This document shows positions 1 to 6,750 of a stretch of DNA of 17,595 bases, piece after piece. Below the pieces are notes generated by a model. It worked only from the letters and a program-made list of their open reading frames with translations, was not told the DNA's origin and searched no databases. How positions within the stretch are numbered: position 1 is the stretch's first letter; every line of letters begins with the position of its first letter. The DNA lies in NCBI GenBank assembly GCA_014860175.1, contig JACZKF010000272.1, positions 1 to 17,595 on the forward strand, given 5' to 3'. The position numbers and the translations under genes were made by a program. Source of the stretch: Desulfuromonadales bacterium (GTDB lineage: Bacteria > Desulfobacterota > Desulfuromonadia > Desulfuromonadales > JACZKF01).

Positions 1-6
1 CTTCAT
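1..6 (-). CDS. Possible start of a leftward gene, cut off by the window edge
   Basis: On the minus strand the sequence CTGGAG-ACCCC-ATG-AAG places an ATG at 6-4 with a ribosome-binding site 5 nt upstream, and two sigma70-like promoters lie just upstream in the same orientation. Only the first two codons (Met-Lys) are inside the window, so nothing can be said about the product. It lies downstream of the epimerase gene on the same strand, where a partner of the methylmalonyl-CoA pathway would be a reasonable but unproven guess. Confidence 0.3.
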
Positions 7-34
7 GGGGTCTCCAGAAGGAAGGAATGGAGCA

Positions 35-62
35 AGTCTAGCAACCCGGCATCGCCCGTCAA
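35..62 (-). promoter_or_regulatory. Candidate sigma70 promoter reading left
   Basis: On the minus strand, TTGACG at 62-57 and TAGACT at 40-35 are separated by 16 nt. Transcription would start near 28, giving a leader of about 22 nt before the possible ATG at 6. The match is 5/6 at -35 and 4/6 at -10. Identified by eye only. Confidence 0.35.
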
Positions 63-100
63 GGAAACCCCTCCGCACTGTTCTAAAATTGATATGGAAG

Positions 101-127
101 GGTATAAATTTTAAAACACGTTGTCAA
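101..127 (-). promoter_or_regulatory. Second candidate sigma70 promoter reading left
   Basis: On the minus strand a perfect TTGACA at 127-122 is followed by an AT-rich stretch with TATACC at 106-101 (15-nt spacer) or TACCCT two bases further on (17-nt spacer). It lies about 50 nt beyond the epimerase stop codon and could give the gene to the left its own transcription. The AT-rich block stands out against the GC-rich surroundings. Confidence 0.3.
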
Positions 128-176
128 GATGAAAAAGTTGAAAGACGCCCCCCTTCACCGCCTTCGCAGCAGTATT

Positions 177-584
177 TTAGGGGTCGCCTGCCTGGCACAG
201 CTCGGTGAGAACGCCTCCGGTCGCTTTCGGATGCAGGAAGGCGATGAGGGTGCCGTGGGCTCCGCGCCGCGGTGTCTCATCGACGAGTCGGACCCCCTGA
301 CGCTGCAGCGTCGCCAGCGCCGCCCCAAGGTCGTCGACTTCATAGGCGAGGTGGTGCACCCCCTCGCCGTTCTTTTCGATGAATTTCGCTACCGCCGAAT
401 CAGGCCCGGTCGCCTCCAGCAGCTCGACCCGGCTCTCGCCGATGGCCAGAAAGGCGACCCGGACCTTCTGTTCGGCCACCTCTTCCGTCCCCTCGAACGC
501 CATCCCCAGCACGTCGCGATAAAAAGGGAGAGAAGCCTCCAGACTGCGCACGGCGATGCCGATGTGGTTGAGCTTGTTAGTCAT
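177..584 (-). CDS. mce: Methylmalonyl-CoA epimerase
   Basis: Interconverts (S)- and (R)-methylmalonyl-CoA in the cytoplasm, linking the acyl-CoA carboxylase product to the B12-dependent mutase. The 135-aa protein is a typical-length vicinal-oxygen-chelate (VOC) fold enzyme: it opens with KLNHIGIAV, followed by paired beta-alpha-beta-beta-beta halves. Likely metal ligands are His7, Glu54 (in VELLE), His77 or His78 (in VHHLAYEV) and Glu128 (in VLTEL). The start at 584 was chosen because KLNHIGIAV is the usual N-terminus and GAGG lies 7 nt upstream. An in-frame ATG at 638 with its own AGGAGG would add 18 unconserved residues. The gene follows the mutase on the same strand with a 74-nt gap holding an inverted repeat, so co-transcription with the mutase is likely. 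Confidence 0.93.
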   Translation of the reverse strand: MTNKLNHIGIAVRSLEASLPFYRDVLGMAFEGTEEVAEQKVRVAFLAIGESRVELLEATGPDSAVAKFIEKNGEGVHHLAYEVDDLGAALATLQRQGVRLVDETPRRGAHGTLIAFLHPKATGGVLTELCQAGDP

Positions 585-608
585 GGAAACCTCGCTGAAG
601 ATCTGTGA

Positions 609-651
609 GTCAGGAGTCAGAATTCGAATGAAATTCATAAACCCTCCTGAC
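609..651 (-). repeat. Inverted repeat between mutase and epimerase genes
   Basis: GTCAGGAG at 609-616 and CTCCTGAC at 644-651 are a perfect 8-bp inverted repeat around a 27-nt loop, which itself contains the arms GAATT and AATTC. In the minus-strand transcript the structure would enclose the AGGAGG ribosome site and ATG at 638, leaving the preferred epimerase start at 584 outside. It could be an mRNA-stability or processing hairpin, or a fragment of a dispersed repeat; there is no T-run that would make it a terminator. Confidence 0.55.
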
Positions 652-658
652 CCCTGCC

Positions 659-2314
659 CTAAAGAACCACCGTCTCCTGATGTTCGCCAAAGACCTCGCG
701 CAGGGCGTCGGAGATCTCTCCCAGGCTGACGTAGAGCTTGACCGCGGCGATGATGTGCGGCATGAGGTTTTCCGTCCCTTGGGCCGCCTGCCGCAGCCGG
801 TCGAGGGCTCCCTTGACCGCCGCCGGGTTGCGCCCGGCCTTCACCGCCGCCAACGCCTTCTTCTGGGCGAGTTCCACCTCCGGCTTGATCTTCAGCAGGC
901 CGGTGGGGGGGGGCTCCTTCACCGTGAACTGATTCACCCCGACAATCACCAGCTCCTTCGATTCGATCGCCTTCTGGTAGGCAAAGGCGCTGTCCTGAAT
1001 CTCCTTTTGCTGGAAACCGCGGCCGATGGCGGCCGCGGCGCCACCGAGCTCGTCGATCCGGCGCAGGTAGTCCATCGCCTGCTGCTCGATCTGATCGGTG
1101 AGAGACTCAACCAGAAAAGAGCCGGCCAGCGGGTCGATGCTGTCGGCTACCCCCGACTCATGAGCGATCACCTGCTGGGTGCGCAGGGCAATGCGCACCG
1201 ATTCTTCCGTCGGCAGGGCCAGAGCCTCGTCGCGGCTGTTGGTATGCAGCGACTGGGTCCCGCCGAGGACGGCGGCCAGAGCCTGAATGGTGACCCGCAT
1301 GATGTTGTTGTCGGGCTGCTGGGCGGTGAGGGTACAGCCGGCGGTCTGAGTGTGAAAACGGAGCATCTGGCTGCGGGGGTCTTTGGCACCGAAACGCTCC
1401 CTCATGATCTTCGCCCAGATACGGCGAGCGGCGCGAAATTTGGCCACCTCCTCGAGCAGGTTGTTATGGGCGTTGAAGAAAAAGGCGAGCCGCGGGGCGA
1501 ACTCGTCGACCTGCAGTCCGGCCTTGATCGCCGCCTCGACATAGGCGATGCCGTCGGCAAGGGTAAACGCCACCTCCTGCACCGCCGAAGAGCCGGCTTC
1601 GCGGATGTGGTAACCGGAGATGGAGATGGTGTTCCACTGGGGGACATGGTCCTTGCAGTAGGCGAAGATGTCGGTGATGATCCGCATCGACTCCTGAGGG
1701 GGGAAGATATAGGTCCCGCGGGCCATGTACTCCTTGAGGATGTCGTTCTGGATCGTGCCGATGATCTGGTCCGAGGCGACCCCCTGCTTCTCGGCCACGG
1801 CGATATACATGGCGAGCAAAATGGCGGCGGTCGCATTGATGGTCATCGAGGTCGAGACTTTGTCCAGAGGAATGCGGTCAAAGAGGAGTTCCATATCGGC
1901 CAAGGTGTCGATGGCCACCCCGACCTTACCGACTTCCCCTTGCGCGATGGCCGAATCGGAATCGTACCCCATCTGGGTGGGGAGGTCGAAGGCGACCGAA
2001 AGGCCGGTCTGCCCCTGCTCGAGCAGGTAGCGGTAGCGCTCGTTCGACTCTTTGGCGGTACCGAAACCGGCATACTGGCGCATGGTCCAGAACTGCCCCC
2101 GGTACATGGTCGGCTGGACCCCCCGGGTGTAGGGAAATTCCCCGGGAAAACCGAGCTTCTCCTGGAAACCGGGGAGATCGCTGGCCGGGGTAAAGACCCG
2201 CTCCATCTCGATGCCGGAACTGGTGCGAAACCCCTTCTTGCGTTCGGCCCGCTTGTCGATGACCTTCTTCAGAGTGGTCGCTTCCCAGCGTTTTTTTTCG
2301 GCGTGGATACTCAT
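659..2314 (-). CDS. mcmA: Methylmalonyl-CoA mutase, large (substrate-binding) subunit
   Basis: Catalyses (R)-methylmalonyl-CoA to succinyl-CoA by adenosylcobalamin radical chemistry. The 551-aa protein is only the TIM-barrel substrate domain; single-chain mutases are about 700 aa with a C-terminal B12 domain (DxHxxG motif), which is absent here, so a separate small subunit is needed. Landmarks are WTMRQYAGFGTA (residues 76-87), SVAFDLPTQMGYDSD, IQNDILKEYM, PPQESMRIITDIFAY, ISISGYHIREAG and SLHTNSRDEALALPTE. Tyr81, Arg211 and His236 match the positions that favour methylmalonyl-CoA; isobutyryl-CoA mutases carry Phe and Gln at the first two. The ATG at 2314 has GAGGAG 8 nt upstream. It is transcribed after the XRE-cupin regulator gene (51-nt gap) and before the epimerase. 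Confidence 0.93.
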   Translation of the reverse strand: MSIHAEKKRWEATTLKKVIDKRAERKKGFRTSSGIEMERVFTPASDLPGFQEKLGFPGEFPYTRGVQPTMYRGQFWTMRQYAGFGTAKESNERYRYLLEQGQTGLSVAFDLPTQMGYDSDSAIAQGEVGKVGVAIDTLADMELLFDRIPLDKVSTSMTINATAAILLAMYIAVAEKQGVASDQIIGTIQNDILKEYMARGTYIFPPQESMRIITDIFAYCKDHVPQWNTISISGYHIREAGSSAVQEVAFTLADGIAYVEAAIKAGLQVDEFAPRLAFFFNAHNNLLEEVAKFRAARRIWAKIMRERFGAKDPRSQMLRFHTQTAGCTLTAQQPDNNIMRVTIQALAAVLGGTQSLHTNSRDEALALPTEESVRIALRTQQVIAHESGVADSIDPLAGSFLVESLTDQIEQQAMDYLRRIDELGGAAAAIGRGFQQKEIQDSAFAYQKAIESKELVIVGVNQFTVKEPPPTGLLKIKPEVELAQKKALAAVKAGRNPAAVKGALDRLRQAAQGTENLMPHIIAAVKLYVSLGEISDALREVFGEHQETVVL

Positions 2315-2365
2315 GGCAAAAATCTCCTCAGGATTTAACTTTGGCGTCTTGCGTTGCAGATAGTT

Positions 2366-2926
2366 TTATCGGGTAACCACCGCCAGCACCTGGACCTCCT
2401 GGCCGTCATAGGAGAGGAGGCGATGTTTGAGCGCCGAATCGAAATAGATGGCGTCCCCTTCTTCGAGAAGCAGTCGCTGGTCCTCGAGAATGACCTCGGC
2501 GCGCCCCTTGAGAATCAGCAAAAACTCCTCCCCCTCATGATTGTAGAGGGTCTCCTCAGCGGCGCGTTCGGAGACGGTGAGGACAAAGGGTTCCATTTTC
2601 TTGTTGCGCTTGCGAAAGGAGAGCGCCTCGTAGGTGTACCCGTGACCAGTGCCGGCCTTGGAAATGACTCGGCTGACCACCCGGCGTTCGCCTCGGCGCA
2701 CCACTTCGTATTTGCGTTCGATCTCTTCGATCTCGAAGAAATGACCCATCCGGACATCGAAAAAGCGAGCGATTTTCGACAAGGTGGCGATGGGCGGCGA
2801 GACGTTGTTGTTCTCGATCTGGGAGATGAGCGCGGGGGAGAACCCGGTTTCCCGGGCCACATCCTGCAGGGTGAGCTTGCGCGCCTTGCGCAGGGCCTTG
2901 ATTTTGCTGCCGATGTTGAAGTCCAT
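2366..2926 (-). CDS. XRE-family transcriptional regulator with C-terminal cupin domain
   Basis: A 186-aa two-domain DNA-binding regulator. Residues about 5-60 form a Cro/C1-type helix-turn-helix (LTLQDVARETGFSPALISQIE is the HTH core). Residues about 115-184 form a small cupin barrel (YNHEGEEFLLILKGRAEV, then EEGDAIYFDSALKHRL) that probably binds a small ligand. Proteins of this design often control the operon they sit in. Here it is the first gene before the mutase and epimerase, so it probably senses a metabolite of propionate or branched-chain breakdown; that ligand is inference. An in-frame GTG at 2935 could add three residues, but the ATG at 2926 with GGGGTG upstream gives the normal family N-terminus. 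A palindrome overlaps its promoter, suggesting autoregulation. Confidence 0.88.
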   Translation of the reverse strand: MDFNIGSKIKALRKARKLTLQDVARETGFSPALISQIENNNVSPPIATLSKIARFFDVRMGHFFEIEEIERKYEVVRRGERRVVSRVISKAGTGHGYTYEALSFRKRNKKMEPFVLTVSERAAEETLYNHEGEEFLLILKGRAEVILEDQRLLLEEGDAIYFDSALKHRLLSYDGQEVQVLAVVTR

Positions 2927-2970
2927 ACCGGGCACCCCGCGGGAATAAAAAGAGGTTCTAGAGAGCTGAA

Positions 2971-2999
2971 AAGCTAGCCGAAAAGGGAAAAAATGTCAA
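2971..2999 (-). promoter_or_regulatory. Sigma70 promoter of the regulator-mutase-epimerase operon
   Basis: On the minus strand a perfect TTGACA (2999-2994) and TAGCTT (2976-2971) are 17 nt apart. Transcription would start near 2964, about 38 nt before the ATG at 2926. The -35 and following bases (TTGACATTTTTTCC) closely resemble those of the promoter at 8741. Confidence 0.6.
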
Positions 3000-3009
3000 C
3001 AAAATTGTT
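2998..3009. promoter_or_regulatory. Candidate operator palindrome over the -35 box
   Basis: AACAA-AA-TTGTT is a perfect 5+5 dyad that touches the first bases of the -35 element of the XRE-cupin gene. Short dyads of this size are usual for XRE-family dimers, and the position would let a bound repressor block RNA polymerase. The assignment is by position only. Confidence 0.35.
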
Positions 3010-3343
3010 TATTTAGGATAAAATGCCTTTAGTGGTAGTAAAGAAGCAGTGCGGGGCACGGGGCTGGTTCCAGTTGCATCAGGAACTTAAGTTTGCTACC
3101 GGCGTAGGACTCCGGACATGAATTTTTCTTGGGCGATTTTGATCATTGGTTTCACTGGTGGTGAGTTTTCTCTTCAGATTTCAAAACCCCAGTCTGTTCC
3201 TGAGGGGCCGTTTTGGCCCGGCAAACGGTCCCTCCAGTCCCCACCGGCGTACCGAAATAAATTTTTCTAAACTCCTGGTCTGCAGAGCAAAACGATGAGT
3301 TCGTAACATGCTGTTTTGAAAGACTTTTGCTTCGTTTTTTCCC
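3010..3343. other. Gene-poor intergenic stretch between divergent genes
   Basis: No convincing gene is visible. The stretch is less GC-rich than its surroundings and lies between the leftward regulator operon and the rightward zinc-ribbon gene. Its clearest element is the long hairpin at 3202-3234. A 50-codon open frame at 3118-3270 starts with ATG behind AGGA and encodes a short hydrophobic start (NFSWAILIIGF), but its remainder looks non-coding and the hairpin lies inside it. A small RNA or a structured leader remains possible; I do not recognise a known riboswitch consensus. Confidence 0.4.
3202..3234. repeat. Strong 12-bp hairpin in the intergenic region
   Basis: GAGGGGCCGTTT (3202-3213) and AAACGGTCCCTC (3223-3234) pair along all 12 positions, with one G-U in plus-strand RNA, around a 9-nt loop. 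No T-run follows on either strand, so it is not a standard intrinsic terminator. It may belong to an unannotated small RNA, a protein-binding site or a dispersed repeat. Confidence 0.5.
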
Positions 3344-3371
3344 TTGCTCGGGGAGGGGGTGCGGGTATAGT
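3344..3371 (+). promoter_or_regulatory. Candidate sigma70 promoter of the zinc-ribbon gene
   Basis: TTGCTC (3344-3349) and TATAGT (3366-3371) are separated by 16 nt. Transcription would begin near 3378, giving a leader of about 45 nt before the ATG at 3424. The -10 box matches 5/6; the -35 is moderate. Confidence 0.5.
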
Positions 3372-3423
3372 GTTAGCCATGACCGCGTCCTACGTCGGAC
3401 TATTCCCGCTCAAGGAGCACGCC

Positions 3424-3636
3424 ATGAAATGTCCCGTCTGCAAAAACCACAAGAACACCACCTTGGTGCTGCATGCCGAAGGATTCACCGAAGACATTGT
3501 TGAATGCCGCATCTGCGGCAGCCTCTGGTCGGTCAATCACGGCATCACCGAAATGATCAGGGATCCCCAGGCCAGATCGTTCCTGGAGGGGACCACCGAG
3601 TGCGTGGATGGTGACGATTACAACCTGGTGGCCTGA
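3424..3636 (+). CDS. Small zinc-ribbon protein of unknown function
   Basis: A 70-aa soluble protein with two CX2C knuckles, Cys3/Cys6 (KCPVC) and Cys28/Cys31 (ECRICG), spaced as in a rubredoxin-like zinc ribbon; Cys60 is an extra cysteine. The tail is acidic (VDGDDYNLVA). The start at 3424 has AAGGAG 7 nt upstream; upstream ATG codons in frame would put non-conserved residues before the first knuckle. It stands alone with its own promoter and a terminator right after the stop. Proteins of this size and pattern usually bind zinc and contact nucleic acid or another protein; I cannot assign a role. Its neighbours on both sides are propionyl-CoA pathway genes, but it points the other way. Confidence 0.8.
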   Translation: MKCPVCKNHKNTTLVLHAEGFTEDIVECRICGSLWSVNHGITEMIRDPQARSFLEGTTECVDGDDYNLVA

Positions 3637-3651
3637 TCCTGCCATCGGAAC

Positions 3652-3684
3652 GAGAAAACCCCGCCACGGCGGGGTTTCTCTTTT
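3652..3684. terminator. Two-way intrinsic terminator
   Basis: CCCCGCC (3659-3665) pairs with GGCGGGG (3668-3674), extended by the GAGAAAA/TTTCTC flanks and followed by TTTT at 3681-3684. The A-run on the other side makes a T-run on the minus strand, so it can end both the zinc-ribbon transcript and the convergent carboxylase operon, whose last stop is at 3724. Confidence 0.9.
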
Positions 3685-3723
3685 AATCGGCGCCAAATGC
3701 CGCCCTTGCGCAACTCTCCAGCT

Positions 3724-6708
3724 CTAGAGAACCGCCTTCAGGTACTCGGAGGTCCGCCCCCGCCTTTCGCGTTCCACTTCTGCCGGATCAACCTCGACGA
3801 AGATTTCATCCGGAGTGATCCGGAACAGCGGCTGCCCTTTCTGGACGATGGTTCCGTCGACCCCCTGCATGAGAATCCGGTCGATGGTGCCGGAGAAAGG
3901 GGCCCGAATGGTGTTGAACATCTTCATGACTTCGATGATGTACAGCGGCTGCCCTTTTTCAAAGTGCATCCCCTCGGTGACGAAGGTGGGATACCCGGGG
4001 GCTTCCTGACCATAGTACATGCCGCCACAGGCCGCCACGATCTCGTCGGCCTTGGTCGACGGCGGCGGCACCAGAACTTTTTTCAGCCGCGCCTGCAGGT
4101 CCGGGTCGCTGAGATAGTTGGGGATGGTGACTTCCAGATTCTCCTCGACCCGGAAGTCCCAGAAGCGGGTATGTTCGGCAATCAGGAAGATCATGCCGAG
4201 CAGTTCCAGCCCCGCCTCGAATCCGAAGTGGGAGGAGCGCACTTCCCCCCAGCTCTGGGGGGTGAACTCCCCCTGAGGGGCTTCCTGCTGCAGCATCTGG
4301 TTGAGCTGGTAGTAGTCATCTTTTCCCAGGTTGAACCGCTGGCGCAGCTCGCTGTAGAACCGCAGCGCCTTCTGCAGCAGGTCGTTGTCGTGGCTCCAGA
4401 TCACGTCGGCGGCCGGGGCCTCCGGGCGATACGCCATGTTCAGATAGTGGTACGTCTCCTCCAGGATCACCAACGGATTGCGCAGCCAGACGACCTTGCC
4501 GCCATCGAGGCGGAAACTCTTGCGGTTGAGGCTCAACCAGCCGGAGAGCAGGTGCGGATCTTCCAGCAGCCGCTCCATCGGCCGAGTCACCAGGGTCCCC
4601 TTGCGGTCGAGGATCTGGGAGATCGCCTTGGCCGTCTCCGGCTGCCCGGGAAACTGCTCCGCCATCTGTTTGCCGTAATGTTTCTTCATCTGCAAAAAAG
4701 CGAAGACCGGATCGATCTTGTTCGCCTCTTCTTTGAGCAGTCCGACCTGGGTGAGGTAGGGGACGACGAACCGGGTGGTCGGCTTGGCCATGACGTTGCT
4801 GCCGAGAAACCAGTTAACCAGACCGTAATGAAATTCGAGGTTGGTCGCCAGATCGCCGCCGCGCAAGGTGGTGCTGCGCAGCACCTTGGACATATGGACA
4901 TAGCTGTCGAGGCGGTCTTCCCCTTTGGTCAGCAGCAGGGCGATGTTCGAGTCGTAAGCGCCGGCCACTTTGTAGCGCATGAACATGCCGGTGTCGGGGT
5001 TGACCAGACTGATCCCCTGATCGTCGCGAATCTCCCCTTCGATCGGCTTCGACCAGTAGCGGATCATGCCGCCGGCATGCGGGGAGAGCGATGCGTCGGT
5101 GGCGTTGAGGCGGGCCTCGACCGCCGCCTTGAACCGGGGGAGCCGTTCGGGCTTGGGCAGCCGCTGCTTGTGCTGGGCCAGCAGGGCCATCGCCTCGACC
5201 AGCGACTCGACGATGAAGTAGTCCTGCGGATCTTCCGGATTGGTGAACTTGAGGCTGTAGCACAGCTCCGAGACCCGGTGTTCCACCTGGATGCGGGTAT
5301 TGACCTCCATAAAATAGTGCCGGTCGCGATCGACAATGCACTCGAAGGTCGAGGCCGAGTCGAGGCCAACCGCCTGCCCGAAACGGGACGCTTCCTCTTC
5401 CATCCGGATGAGAATGCGCAGATCGCTTTCCAGCGCCACCGCCTCGCTCTCGCGACCGGCGCTGCGGGCCTGCTCGATGGCCGTCGCCAGACCTTCCTGG
5501 GTCACGGAAACTTCCAGCAGTTTCTGCTCATGCATCTGCAGGGAGCAGTCGCGCCCCCCCATGGTGATGCACCATTGGCCGTTGCCGAGCATCTGGATTT
5601 CGTTGTGCCGGGTCTGTTCGATGTTCAGCTCGATCAACACGTTCTTGTTGTCGCCGACGCCGTTGGCTTTGACTTCGTTGAGCACCTCGCGCACCAGGGC
5701 TGGCGCCTCGGCGGCCGCCTTGGCGATCATCGCCTCGTCGGCATTTCTGGCGGTCAGCAGCGAGCCGCCCAGGATGCGCTGCCCTTTGCCGCCGCCGCCG
5801 CCGATGGCTTTCAGACGAAAGCGGCTCTGGGGGTGGCGGCGGAACAGTTCCGCCGCCTCGACCTGCACCTGGGCGCAGAGCTCCTCGATGGAGATCAGGT
5901 CGATCCCCTTCTGGTAGGAGGCGTACAGGATATGATCGGCCAGCGCCTCCAGCGGCAGATCGGTCTGCTCGAGAAGTTGCTGGTTGCAGGTCAGATCTTC
6001 GGCCTTCGCCAGCGCCAACAGCTTGTCCCGGGTCGGGTGCTTTTTCACCAGGGTGCGGGCGGTGACGTTATCGACCCCCGGGGTGACGCTGACGTTCACA
6101 CTCAGGGCGGTGCGTTTGGCTTCGTCTTTTTTCCCGGCCTTCCCCTGGGTCGCGGCGCAGGGACCGATGAATTTGAGCCCGGCCTTCTCAATGGCGGCGA
6201 CGAATTCCTCGTCCTCGGCCATGAAGCCGTAGCCGGCGAAGACCGAGTCATAGCCGTTGTCCCGGGCGATCTGGATGATCTGGTTGATCCGCTCGACCCG
6301 CTCCTCCTTGCTCGCCCCGGTGTAGTCGGGAACCCGGTGCACCCGGCGGGTGTCGGTCAGCTGGCGCAGCTCCGGCGCCAGAGCGTTGGGATAGACGATG
6401 GAGTCTTTTTCCGACAGGAGGATCCCGTAATGGCTGATCCCCATCTCCTCATAGACATCCATCGCCTCCTTGCGGATCGGCCCCCGGCAGACGATGAGCG
6501 GCTTGAGCTCCTCGCAGGAAAAAGAGCGCACCCAGCGGGAGCCGGACTGGCTCAAGCGGCGGTCACGATGGATCAGCGGGTTGTGCCGATAGAGGTCACC
6601 CCCGGCCGGGGCGACGCCGCCGGCAGGCCTGCGGGCCGACCCGTGGGCGGCCTCCGAAAGGGCGAGGTGCGGACTGTGCGCTTGCTTAATTTTAATGGTC
6701 TTGGCCAT
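3724..6708 (-). CDS. Biotin-dependent acyl-CoA carboxylase alpha subunit (pccA-like; biotin carboxylase plus biotin carrier), long form
   Basis: Uses ATP and bicarbonate to carboxylate its own biotin and hands the CO2 to the carboxyltransferase encoded just upstream. In the 994-aa protein the biotin carboxylase (ATP-grasp) part spans about 70-600: the glycine loop KAIGGGGGKGQRI (about 300-312), HNEIQMLG and GGRDCSLQMHEQK (about 368-396), and the catalytic EVNTRIQVEH (468-477). A biotinyl domain closes the protein with EVMKM; the biotinylated lysine is residue 929. Between them lie about 270 residues I cannot assign. Usual lengths are about 450 (AccC) or 670 aa (PccA), so this is an expanded form; it also has about 70 unconserved N-terminal residues and an insert near 220-295. 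The ATG at 6708 has GGAGAG upstream; a TTG 15 nt earlier overlaps that site. Propionyl-CoA is the likely substrate from context; acetyl-CoA or a transcarboxylase role cannot be excluded. Confidence 0.88.
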   Translation of the reverse strand: MAKTIKIKQAHSPHLALSEAAHGSARRPAGGVAPAGGDLYRHNPLIHRDRRLSQSGSRWVRSFSCEELKPLIVCRGPIRKEAMDVYEEMGISHYGILLSEKDSIVYPNALAPELRQLTDTRRVHRVPDYTGASKEERVERINQIIQIARDNGYDSVFAGYGFMAEDEEFVAAIEKAGLKFIGPCAATQGKAGKKDEAKRTALSVNVSVTPGVDNVTARTLVKKHPTRDKLLALAKAEDLTCNQQLLEQTDLPLEALADHILYASYQKGIDLISIEELCAQVQVEAAELFRRHPQSRFRLKAIGGGGGKGQRILGGSLLTARNADEAMIAKAAAEAPALVREVLNEVKANGVGDNKNVLIELNIEQTRHNEIQMLGNGQWCITMGGRDCSLQMHEQKLLEVSVTQEGLATAIEQARSAGRESEAVALESDLRILIRMEEEASRFGQAVGLDSASTFECIVDRDRHYFMEVNTRIQVEHRVSELCYSLKFTNPEDPQDYFIVESLVEAMALLAQHKQRLPKPERLPRFKAAVEARLNATDASLSPHAGGMIRYWSKPIEGEIRDDQGISLVNPDTGMFMRYKVAGAYDSNIALLLTKGEDRLDSYVHMSKVLRSTTLRGGDLATNLEFHYGLVNWFLGSNVMAKPTTRFVVPYLTQVGLLKEEANKIDPVFAFLQMKKHYGKQMAEQFPGQPETAKAISQILDRKGTLVTRPMERLLEDPHLLSGWLSLNRKSFRLDGGKVVWLRNPLVILEETYHYLNMAYRPEAPAADVIWSHDNDLLQKALRFYSELRQRFNLGKDDYYQLNQMLQQEAPQGEFTPQSWGEVRSSHFGFEAGLELLGMIFLIAEHTRFWDFRVEENLEVTIPNYLSDPDLQARLKKVLVPPPSTKADEIVAACGGMYYGQEAPGYPTFVTEGMHFEKGQPLYIIEVMKMFNTIRAPFSGTIDRILMQGVDGTIVQKGQPLFRITPDEIFVEVDPAEVERERRGRTSEYLKAVL

Positions 6709-6750
6709 GGATAATCTCTCCAATCCGAGGTCTTTGGCTTCCCTGGGTGA

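Noticed and set aside
680..2338. A 552-codon open frame on the plus strand opposite the mutase
   Set aside because: It mirrors the mutase gene and has low-complexity composition; the minus-strand protein is unmistakably a mutase subunit.
3118..3270. A 50-codon open frame with a hydrophobic start behind AGGA
   Set aside because: Only the first dozen residues look protein-like, the C-terminal part is Pro/Ser-rich, and the strong hairpin falls inside it; too weak to call a gene.
3697..6714. A 1005-codon open frame on the plus strand opposite the carboxylase alpha subunit
   Set aside because: The minus-strand frame carries clear biotin carboxylase and biotinyl motifs. The plus-strand frame is a codon-bias shadow rich in Gly, Leu, Asp, His and Gln, with no domain and no ribosome site.
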